A program made the translations under genes and the position numbers. Below are positions 29,415-38,760 of a DNA stretch of 51,990 nucleotides, piece by piece. The notes beneath the pieces were generated by a model. It was not told the origin of the DNA. It saw only the letters and a program-made list of their open reading frames with translations, and did not search any database. The first letter of the stretch is position 1; every line of letters begins with the position of its first letter. Location of the stretch: contig JAIVFH010000201.1 of assembly GCA_025765595.1 (NCBI GenBank), forward strand, positions 1-51,990, read 5' to 3'. This DNA comes from Obelidium mucronatum (taxonomy: Eukaryota; Chytridiomycota; Chytridiomycetes; Chytridiales; Chytriomycetaceae).

Positions 29415-31472
29415 CTACATTCCAAAGTCTGTGTCACCCCAATCTTCGTCATCGCTTTCCTCCCAATAATGCTTCAAAGCATCATAATTGTATAGCAAAT
29501 CGGTGTTAATAAAGCAGTAAACAAGCATGGATACTTTGTGATTCCCAAGACGGTTTCTCCTCTTTGAGTGAACATGTGAAAATGCTTTCCACACACGCTC
29601 AGCTGCAGCTGATGATGTTGGAATAGTGAACACACGGCAAGCTATTTCTGCTAGTTCTGGGTAAACGCTGCTGCCGTGGGTGGCCCAAAACTGATATGGT
29701 GGTAACGCTTGAAGCTGTGCACGTCTTACATCAGAGCAGTCCTTCCAACTAGCACAATACTCAGCCAGCTGGTTCACAGCCAGATCTGCCTTTGCTGTTG
29801 TTCCTTCCTGACGAATCCCATCCTCCTCAGCGTAAAACTTTGTTGCATATGCCTTAAACTGCAACAAGGTATCAGCAAAATCGGTATCAAACATTGGAGC
29901 CCCGCTATGGCGCGGACTCATCACATATGCAAAGCCCATAACCTCTGTATGAATGTACGACCATCGACTCAACAGAATTTCTTCAACCGCCTTTCGTGCA
30001 CCTCTTTCATTTGCCCCACGCCTCCCTTCAAAATATCCACGAATTATCAGCCAATTATCATTTCGAATAGCAGGCACATATTGCTTGTGGCGGAATTCTC
30101 CAACAGCTCGTGGAAAGAGCTGTAAACAACAGATAAATCTGTTGTATTTGATTCCAGCAAACCAATCTTGGCTGTTACGTCTTTTAACACCATTGTTACC
30201 AGCTCCAAGCCTTCCCAAAACGGAACATTATTCCCGCCAAGAACACAGATATTATCTGCAACAATGGCCTTGAATTCTTCATAACCGTTCACATGCTCAA
30301 AATTGCCCAATAAAAGCAGCGTGGAAACTACTTTTTTTGCAACTGTGGAGTCTTGCCATCGCTTGGAAATGCGTAAACCAGTGCGTAACAAGGGGAAGAG
30401 TAAGACCCTGCTTGATTCCATCAAGCTTTCGTAAGCGATTGAAGTCGTAAAGCACTGCACCATGATTTGTGATGAATTTGATAACGACCAAGGCTGATGA
30501 CAGAATTGAACGAAACAGAGGAATAGCACAGATATCCGTCACTGCTAATTGGAGAACATGAGGACCGCATCCGTTGCAAAACAGAAGTGGAAACTCTTTC
30601 TCAAGAGATTTCCAAACCTTTTGCATGACTGGACAGGTATCGGTGATGACGGCAACAACACTTTTCTCTCCAACACTCAATATTTCCTGAGGATTGTTGT
30701 AAGTTTTGGTTTCTCAAAATTGAATCAATCTCCTTCTTACGTCTCTAAGCTCTGAAAAAATCGCATCTGCATTCTGGGGTATTCCACTGCAATCTTTTGA
30801 TCGCCGAAACAGCGGTCTTAGACCAGAAATCGTGCAAATGAAGTTCACAATGTGGTCACCACGGCAGTTACTCCATCTGTCAGAAACGATACATTTAAGC
30901 TTTCTGTCTCTTAACAACTGTGTCTCCTTCTTTTTCAAGTATTCATATTCTCGTTGCAGACTTGTTGATCCAATCACCGCAGGAGATTCAAGATGGGATG
31001 CGAGAGACGGCAAAGCAAGCATCCAGATGGCCTTCCACATTCTATGGCCAAATGCAACAAACGGAATAGCACAGGCATAGGCCCAGCGAGCAATAGCATT
31101 GTTGATGGAATCTCGAAACTCAGGACTGTCCAAAACTGGCTGTGGTACTGCTCCTTGATCATCTCCGATTCGCGATCTCTTCTTGCTATTGCTCGTGTTC
31201 AAGTTGGAACCTGCAGCACACTCGGAACCAGTGCTGTTCTCCCAATTGTTGATTGAGATAGAGGAGAACACACTGCGTGGAGTACTGGTCGGAAGAGAAC
31301 GCTTCCAAGTCAGCTGGGGATTGTCCATGGCAATTGCCGCTGCGTTTGTGTGAAGTGACCTTTTCACGAGCCCAACCCATATGGATGCCGCAGACTTTGC
31401 AAGAACCTTGATCCTTGACGCTGTTGTGCGATCCTGGTGGAAGCTTGGTCAAGTAGTTTGCGATGGAGTATG
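29415..31472 (-). pseudogene. hAT transposase (BED finger, RNase H-like, dimerisation domain)
   Basis: The gene starts with ATG at 38163; the first 13 nt lie beyond the Ty3 insertion (38163-38151) and the frame resumes at 31472, giving MDFK|AYSIANYLTKLPPGS. A BED zinc finger follows (CKVCGIHMGWA ... HKRSGNC). The body has SDRWSN, VVAVITDTCPVMQ and GCGPHVLQLAVTDI, the catalytic-core motifs of hAT transposases. The C-terminus has PELAEIACRVFTIPTSSAAAERVWKAFS, the hAT dimerisation signature. A 54-nt intron (30740-30687, GTAAGA...CTCAG) fits. Frame breaks occur between the BED finger and the body (about 31300), at a T7 run (30332-30338) and near 30115. With the Ty3 insertion in codon 5, it cannot make transposase. 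Confidence 0.85.
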
Positions 31473-31477
31473 CCTTG
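31473..31477. other. 5-bp target-site duplication of Ty3 element (left copy)
   Basis: CCTTG precedes the 5' LTR here and follows the 3' LTR at 38151-38155. The duplication restores a continuous hAT reading frame when the element and one copy are removed, which proves the insertion. Confidence 0.95.
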
Positions 31478-31683
31478 TGTCGTATCCCTCATTACCGCCT
31501 TTATTACTGACACTATCTGTCTCTCTATTTATACTTCCCGTCACTCAGTTATATTTATTATTCTATTTGTCTGTTATATTTATTAATCAATATTGTGTGT
31601 AATGAATAATAAATTCCCAAAGTTCCAAAGGACGTCATCGTTCACTCCCCTCACTCCTCCTCCATACAATAACAGACACCTCA
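31478..31683 (+). repeat. 5' LTR of Ty3 chromovirus
   Basis: 206 bp, TGTCGTATCC...CACCTCA, matching the 3' LTR with no difference seen. An AATAATAAATTCCC stretch near the end may be the polyadenylation signal. Confidence 0.97.
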
Positions 31684-31730
31684 TTTTTTCCTTTGAGTAC
31701 TTTACGTCACACAATACCCCACAAACCATA

Positions 31731-32350
31731 ACTGCGGGTTGACAGTCGCTAACTAGCACTGCAACTTAAAGCAACACACCACTGCGGGTTGGCGGTCGCT
31801 AAACGCACCCCAATTTAACGCAAACACACAATCGCGGGTTGGCGGTCGCTAAATGCACCCCAATTTAACGCACAATACACACCACTGCGGGTTGGCGGTC
31901 GCTAAACGCACCCCAACTTTAAGCACAACAAACTATCGCGGGTTGGCGGTCGCTAAATGCACCCCAATTTAACGCACAATACACACCACTGCGGGTTGGC
32001 GGTCGCTAAACGCACCCCAACTTTAAGCACAACAAACTATCGCGGGTTGGCGGTCGCTAAATGCACCCCAATTTAACGCACAATACACACCACTGCGGGT
32101 TGGCGGTCGCTAAACGCACCCCAACTTTAAGCACAACAAACTATCGCGGGTTGGCGGTCGCTAAACGGCACCCCAATTAAACGCACAATACACCACACTG
32201 CGGGTTGGCGGTCGCTAAATGGCACCCCAATTAAACGCACAATACACCACACTGCGGGTTGGCGGTCGCTAAACAGCACCCCAATTTAAAGCACAACAAA
32301 CAATCGCGGGTTGGCGGTCGCTAAACAGCACCCCAATTTAACGCAAAACC
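31731..32350 (+). repeat. 12-copy tandem array in the Ty3 leader
   Basis: Twelve units of about 51-53 bp share the core GCGGGTTGGCGGTCGCTAA followed by an A/C-rich spacer. In the middle, two unit types alternate (ACTGCGGG... and TATCGCGGG...), so a 104-bp pair is repeated three times without change. The array fills most of the space between the 5' LTR and gag. The first unit is the most diverged. Confidence 0.95.
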
Positions 32351-32582
32351 CAAATACAATAGATTAAAACAACTCAAATAACATAGAATCGCACTTGTTT
32401 AAGTATAATACAATAACGACAACACACCAAAAGGTGCCTTCTTGGAGTCTCGATATTGCTTGGGTCGCGAGCCTCCTGGGTGCCACCCGAAATTTTTTTA
32501 ACAAAAAAAAAAACCAAGCATCCCACAAATTTTCCCTATTTATTCAAGCCCTACAAAAAAACAGAAAAGAAAGCATACGCAC

Positions 32583-33906
32583 ATGGAAACCGTTGAAGAA
32601 CTCCAAGCTGAACAAGAACGAATCGCCGCCGAAATCCAACTCCGCCGCAACACCATCAACGCAGCAAACAACCGCCGCAACGCACAACGCTTACAAGGAG
32701 AACAACTTGCAACACGCAAACTCCAAGCAGACGAAGCGTTTACACTTTGGATCACAGCCCAAGACGAACTCGACGCAATCGCAAACGGCAACAACCCGGA
32801 CAACGAACAAATCCAGAGAGCGACCGATGCCCTCGAATACCGCTTAACTGACTACCAAAGAAGAAAAGCATTAGCGGCCGAAGCCGAAGAACGCTACGAC
32901 GCAACTTACCCAGCTGCTACAGCCCGCGCCGAAAACCTACAACAACCACTTCCACAAGCCCTGCCACCCCCGCGGCCACAGAAAATCCGCGACCCTCCCG
33001 CAAAACTCCCGAAATTCCCTGCAACTACGGCCACTAAAGACGAAATCCTCATCTGGGCAGAAGACACCCAAACCATGGTCAGAACCCACCAAGCAACTGC
33101 ACTAGAGCTCCCAGCTTGGCTAGAGACAACGGTAAACCACAGGCAATTCTCGAGAGCATCCGCCGAAGCAGCCGCCAGCACCGACTGTAAAAATATTAGT
33201 CGTTTTTTTAACCAAAGTCCTAGACACCCACTTTGGCAACGACCTCAATGGGACGCTTAACCGCAAATTGCAAAACATGCGGATGTCGCCCGAAGAACCA
33301 GTAGCGGTACACCATGCTAAATTTGATAGGTTGATTGCCTACTTCGAAACGTCAATGTCAACAAAAGACAAAATCAAACTATACGTCAACACACTCACCC
33401 CAGACTTGAAAATCGGCCTTGGACCCAAGCTTGGAGGTATCACTTCGATTCTCGACGCGCAACTGGAAGCAGAAGAACTGGATGTCTTCTATTTTCCAGT
33501 CAGAGCAACCCAGCACGTCGTAGCACCCACAGCCGCCCGCCGTTTCGAACCGAAGCGTTACAGCATCCCATCAGAAGCGAGAACCGGCCCCGCAGCAGCC
33601 CACGCAACATCAAACAAAAACTGCAAAATCCACGGTCCGGGCCACAGCGACACCGAATGCCGCGAACAAAACGGCACCTCCGCTGCAACAAATCCAAGGT
33701 TGCCGGTCTGCGCTCACTGCAAAGCTCTCAAGACTGCCAACCCCGACAAATTCATATCATTCAAACACCCAGAAGAAGCCTGTTTTCACAAGTACCCTCA
33801 CCTTCGTCCAGCCCCAGTCTCCATGAAGACCATGTCTGTCGAAATCCAGGATGAAGATTTCTACACTGAAGCGGAAGACCAGTTTGAATTTTGGGCCAAC
33901 GATTGA
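32583..33906 (+). CDS. Gag of Ty3 chromovirus (one frameshift)
   Basis: The first frame (32583-33260) has an N-terminal coiled-coil region (VEELQAEQERIAAE), a proline-rich linker and the start of the capsid core. From about 33190 homology continues in the next frame through FLTKVLDTHFGNDLNGTLN and the rest of the capsid (33268-33906), to a nucleocapsid knuckle CKIHGPGHSDTEC, a C-H-H-C variant common in fungal Ty3 elements. The shift lies at an A5 run (33189-33193); one A fewer gives a continuous frame. The product packages the element's RNA. It may be a read error, given the young LTRs. Confidence 0.85.
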
Positions 33907-34310
33907 AATTGAATCCTGCGGGTCTTCGCCTTTAATTGTTTTTCTCCCTTCTTTTCTTTTTTTGGAACATATCACGTGACGCACAGTCGATCCCTTATTA
34001 TTCTTCCCTCCCCAAAGCGTCACTAAGTTACCGCAATAAACATTTATCCAGACGTAACAACCCAACCACCATAAAAATATAAAAAAAAAAAAAACTCCAA
34101 ACAAAAGAAAACTTTGCCGAAAATAAAAATGACAACAAAAATCGAAAACAGAACAATCCTGACAAGCCCCCCAAAAACAACATAAATACCACAAGAAAAA
34201 CTCCCAAAAGAAAGTACAAAACTAACAAATTTGCCCAAGCACACAACGCTTGGCTACAAACAAAGAAGACACTTCCAAGGAAAATTTTTATCCCACAAGC
34301 CTCCAGCAGA
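33907..34310 (+). other. 404-nt gap between gag and pol
   Basis: No coding homology is seen. The tract is A-rich on the plus strand (poly-A 13 at about 34081) and includes ATCACGTGACGC at about 33972. There is no frameshift or readthrough site that would join gag to pol, so pol must use its own ATG (34311) or be reached by splicing; an acceptor-like CTCCAGCAG lies just before that ATG. Confidence 0.5.
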
Positions 34311-37300
34311 ATGTTGCAATCCCCCAAATTCTCCCCAAATCTAAACTTCTTGAACAAACCACCCCCCATCCTGCCAACATCCACCATCAAGAAAGACTAT
34401 GACGACTACAAAGCTGCAACTCAAGCCCGTGCAAGAGACCTGCTCAATGCCACCACCGCGTACATGACGCTAAACCCTGGACAACTCTTACGAACGAACA
34501 TCCTGGTCAACGGGACTGAACGCTGGTGCTTAGTCGACCAAGGTGCCATGTGCACATCAATCGATGCCAAATGGGCCGCCGCTGTAGGAATCAAAGTTAG
34601 CCACTCCGTGCAAGTCTTAATGGAAGGCCACGACTGCAAACCAATGTGGGAATCCGTCAAAGTCTCCAAACCAGTTGTCTTCACCACATACCAAGGTAAC
34701 TAAGAAAAACACAATAATAACAATCACCTTTCTAAACAAATCAAACAGGAGTCCATATTATTGCAGCTGTCATGCTGAAGGACAACCCAAAAGAAATCGT
34801 AACGCTTGGCCAAGATGTACTACCAAGCCTCGGAGTAGGGAGCACAGGCCTGCAAACATTTGCTCTACCCGTTGCCCCCGAAGAGTTCGAAACAAAGCCC
34901 GAACCAGCCGTTAAATTCCCACACGGTAACAAACTCATCAAAACAAGATATGTACTAAAACCAACAACCACACTCTACAGGACCTCTGCAAGAAAACGAC
35001 TCTCTAGCTAGAGAAAAATTCCTAAAAGCCGTACAACCATACTTGGACGCCAACGCGGCACTCTCCAAGTCCGACCACCCCGACGATTTGATAACCATCG
35101 ACCTCATTGACGGGGCTGAACCAACCTACATCAAACAGTACCGGCTCCCATTCAAAAAACACGCCATCGTCACAGAACAAGTCGAGATATGGCTAAAAGA
35201 CGGAATAGTCTCACTAGCCCCGGGTACTAGCTCCTACAACAGTCCACTCATCTGCCCACCGAGAATTGTCAACGGCGAACTCACAAAATACCGTGTATGC
35301 GTCGACATCCGAGCCGTAAACAACAACACCAAGGATTACAAGCGTATATACCCTGGCGCCAGAGACGTTTTAGAAGAAGTCACGGACTCCAACCTTTTCT
35401 CAACAATGGACCTTGATGGAGCCTACCACCAATACATCCTGGCCCCAGAACACCGTCATCTAACCTCCTTCTGTTGGAACGGCCAACGCTACGTCTTCAA
35501 CGTACCTCCATTTGGTCTCAAGAACTTGCCAGTGCAGTTCCAGGAGTTAATGGAAAAACTATTCATAAAAGACAAATTTGTAAAGGTAAAATTAATCACA
35601 CAACATTTAATTACCTAACGAAACCCACCATAGATTTACATCGACGACCTCTTCATTCACTCATCCTCATGGGAATCCCACACAGAACACGTCATCTCCG
35701 TCCTCAAAACTCTAACCGCCGCCAAACTCAGGATCAAACCATCAAAGAACTCCCTCGGCCACCGCGAAGTTAAGCTCCTGGGATTCCTCAAAAGCGCCGA
35801 AGGAATCAAAATTGATCCTGACCGATATGTCGCCATCAGCAAATGGAAAACACCAAGACAATCAAAAGACTACACGTCAGTTGCCCACATGCTAGGATTC
35901 ATGAACTATCTCCGCGACAGCATTCCACTATATTCAACTCTTGCCGCGCCACTGGAGTCCATTCGCTCAGCCACGAACCTGGAATCAATCTGGACTGACG
36001 AACACGAAGCATCGTTGAAAGCACTCACCGAAGCTGCCATCAACGCTCCAATTCTGGCAACACCTGACTTCAATCGAAAGTTCTATGTAGCCACCGACGC
36101 CTCAAATTTTGGAATCGGCGCAATGTTGTACCAACTGGACGATAACGGCTCCAAAAAATATATCCAGTTCGCAGCAAAGTCATTTTCACTCCATCAAAGA
36201 AATTACTCTGCAACCCACAAAGAACTCCTTGGTATTATCTACGCCCTCGACAAGTTTCACCCCTACCTCTTCGGAGAACACTTCGTACTCGAAACCGACC
36301 ACAAGGCTCTCACCTACCTATTTACCTCCGTTGAACTCAACGTACTGCTGCAAGGCTGGATAGAAAAACTACTATCATACAACTTCACAATCACACATCT
36401 CCCAGGTAGATAACCTACAACACTATAAAATAACCTAATAACATACAACAAACAGGAATCCAGAACAAATTACCAGACGCACTAAGCCGCATTGTCCATA
36501 CCTATGAGACTGCCATCCCAGCATGCCGCACCACATCAACCGCAAACCCAGATGACCCAATGGTATACGGCGACATAATCTCCTTCATGGACGTCACAAA
36601 ATCCACCGCAACAGAAGATGTCATTACGCTCGCACAAAAAACCATGAGAGTCTCCGACCCCATTCTCCGCGAAACAGTACCTGACAACGAACGCAAGGAC
36701 ATCTTAGATTCAATCCACAACATGGGTCACTTTGGTGCCGACTCAATGGTGCGTCAACTGTGGCGAGCTAACAAGACATGGCCGTCAATGAAGCACGACG
36801 CACTAGAACACGTCAAAGCTTGCCCTGAATGCCAGAAGTGGAACATATCACGCCGAGGTTTCCATCCCATGACATCCATCCACGCCGAACTCCCCTTAGA
36901 CCACGTCGCTATCGACCTTGCAACAATAGCAACAACTTCCGCTGACGGATTCAACTACATCTTAGTTTTCGTCGACGTAGCCACGAAATTCACCCTCCTC
37001 CGCCCCCTCAAAACCAAAACCCAACAAGAATTAGCCACTACTCTACTACAAATCTTTACAGACTTCGGATTCCCCCGTATCATCCAAAGCGACAACGGCA
37101 GAGAATTCGTGAACAACCTAGTCCGAGAACTCCTCGCTCACTCAAAGACAACTCACCGCCTCACTACACCGTACAACCCACAAGCCAACGGACTAGCGGA
37201 GAACCACGTTAAAACTGCCAAACAAACTTTACTGAAACTCCTAGACGATGATCTCACACATTGGGATAAATTAGTCCCATGGTCACAACTATTTATTAAC

Positions 37301-37902
37301 TTAAACATATCACGCACACATAAATCTAGCCCATTTAGCCTAATGTTCGCAAGAACCGCAAACACATTCACGGACTACTCCTTCGACCAGCAAAGAAACC
37401 TACCACTTGAAGAACTCCAGGCACGTTGCGACCATATGCACGACCTCGCTACCAAGCCATTATGCGAGAGAAATACAACAAAAAATTCAACGTGAAAGAC
37501 GAATTGTTCCCTCTGAACTCCTACGTTATGGCGAAACCCGACGTCCGCGAAAGCAAAACCGAACCGCGTTACGAAGGACCATACAGGGTAATCAAGCGAA
37601 CACGCAATGCCACTTACCAGCTACTGGACGCAGACGGATCACCACTCAGCCGCAACTACGCACCTCACCAGTTAAAACTAATTTCCGCACACACTACATT
37701 CCTACCCACAGCCGAAGTCTCCAAAATCCACGCCTTCAGAACAAGCCCAACACAGGAAAAAGAATACTTAGTCTCTTGGAAGAACTTTGACGACTCCTAC
37801 AACGAATGGATACCACACTCCCACTTCCAAAACACTGCTATCATCAGCGACTTCCACAAAAAAGACCTCACCAAACGCAAACGAAAATTTCCTACTACCT
37901 AA
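34311..37902 (+). CDS. Pol of Ty3 chromovirus with four introns
   Basis: Exons 34311-34695, 34749-34925, 34981-35585, 35634-36405, 36456-37902. The protease site is LVDQGA. RT has STMDLDGAYHQ and YIDDLF; RNase H has YVATDASNFG, HKELLGI and TDHKAL. Integrase has the GHFGAD...CPECQ zinc domain and catalytic D, D, E in AIDLATI, QSDNGREF and AENHVKT. A chromodomain follows (YLVSWKNFDDSYNEWIPHS). Introns are 53, 55, 48 and 50 nt. Each begins GTAA or GTAG, ends AG and has a CTAA/CTAAT-type branch site, and each removes an in-frame stop while restoring conserved protein across the join. Intron 3 falls one codon before YIDD. A single base appears to be missing near 37465, between integrase core and chromodomain. 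Confidence 0.88.
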
Positions 37903-37944
37903 CTCCCAATCACCTAACTCTCAACTCACAATCTGGGGGGGTGA

Positions 37945-38150
37945 TGTCGTATCCCTCATTACCGCCTTTATTACTGACACTATCTGTCTCTCTATTTATA
38001 CTTCCCGTCACTCAGTTATATTTATTATTCTATTTGTCTGTTATATTTATTAATCAATATTGTGTGTAATGAATAATAAATTCCCAAAGTTCCAAAGGAC
38101 GTCATCGTTCACTCCCCTCACTCCTCCTCCATACAATAACAGACACCTCA
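37945..38150 (+). repeat. 3' LTR of Ty3 chromovirus
   Basis: 206 bp, preceded by the polypurine tract GGGGGGGTGA and followed by the CCTTG target duplication (38151-38155). Confidence 0.97.
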
Positions 38151-38245
38151 CCTTGAAGTCCATGGTAGTTTTGAAATCTTGTAAATCACAAATCATGACT
38201 AACACACTGCTGGTAACGACTTTGTGTAACCACTAAAATCTCCAT

Positions 38246-38306
38246 AGGGAGTCGCGTTACTCCCGAGGGACTCCCAAGGGACTCCCTAGGGACTCCCCAG
38301 GGACCC
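38246..38306. repeat. right hAT terminal array of GGGACTCCC units
   Basis: Four to five units (GAGGGACTCCCAAGGGACTCC type) mirror the left array at 29227-29304 in inverted orientation. Confidence 0.75.
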
Positions 38307-38439
38307 AACATCGGAGGGGAGGAGAGTATCAAACTCTAAAATAAACCAAATAATTCTCTTTAATTCTCTACATTTCTCTGCATTTTAAACTTGCGCACAA
38401 ATCAAAATCTGTCTGTGGGGTTACGCAGCTTTATTTATT

Positions 38440-38707
38440 TATAAAAACCAAAAATGTTTTCAACCTTTGATGCTCCCCCGTCTTGGCCCTTGGAAAAAAA
38501 CCAAAGACCAAAACCAGGAGCCATCAGAAGAGAGAGAGAGAGAGCCCAAGAGATCTGAGAAGAAGAATAAGAGTTGTGCTAAGAGAGAAAGAATTCGTTC
38601 ATACGAACAAATCTTCGATGCATAGATTTCTTTGCTTTATTGATTGGAAGTCTGGTCGAAGGGTGTACCTCTGAAATTAAGCACAAACAGTTATTTTATA
38701 TTTACCG
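38440..38707 (-). repeat. inverted copy of 20022-20147, split by a 148-bp insertion
   Basis: 38440-38473 matches the reverse complement of about 20104-20147, and 38622-38707 matches that of about 20022-20103, so the 3' end of the LRR pseudogene and its flank were copied here. Between them lies a 148-bp insert (38474-38621) holding a GA microsatellite. The insert is bounded by TTTGATGC (38466-38473) and TTCGATGC (38614-38621), which looks like an 8-bp target duplication with one change. Confidence 0.8.
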
Positions 38708-38760
38708 ATCATGTTTCAACTTTCACCCCAATTTATTGTTTTGAGAGAGGAGTTTCTTAA

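Larger units (their letters stand above)
31478..38150 (+). mobile_element. Ty3/gypsy chromovirus with intron-containing pol (6673 bp)
   Basis: Complete LTR retrotransposon: two 206-bp LTRs starting TG and ending CA, a leader with a tandem array, gag, and pol in the order protease, RT, RNase H, integrase with a C-terminal chromodomain, then a GGGGGGGTGA purine tract directly before the 3' LTR. I find no difference between the LTRs by eye, so insertion is recent. No obvious tRNA-type primer site follows the 5' LTR. Two single-base frameshifts (gag, integrase) and four introns interrupt the coding frames. Confidence 0.95.
29227..38306 (-). mobile_element. hAT DNA transposon, decayed, split by a Ty3 insertion
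   Basis: A hAT-type transposase relic is flanked on both sides by arrays of the decamer-like unit GGGACTCCC. The outer 37 nt at the left (29227-29263) and, in reverse complement, at the right (38304-38268) agree at 31 of 37 positions, so they are probably the terminal inverted repeats. I could not find an 8-bp target duplication directly outside them, so the exact ends are uncertain. The Ty3 element 31478-38150 is inserted inside. Confidence 0.7.

Noticed and set aside
31731..32350. CRISPR-like array of short repeats with spacers
   Set aside because: Spacers are themselves repeated and the array lies inside a eukaryotic LTR element, so it is an ordinary tandem repeat.
33189..33219. 31-nt intron in gag instead of a frameshift
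   Set aside because: GT and AG are present, but it is much shorter than all other introns and would remove FLTKV, which fits the capsid; a one-base homopolymer shift is simpler.
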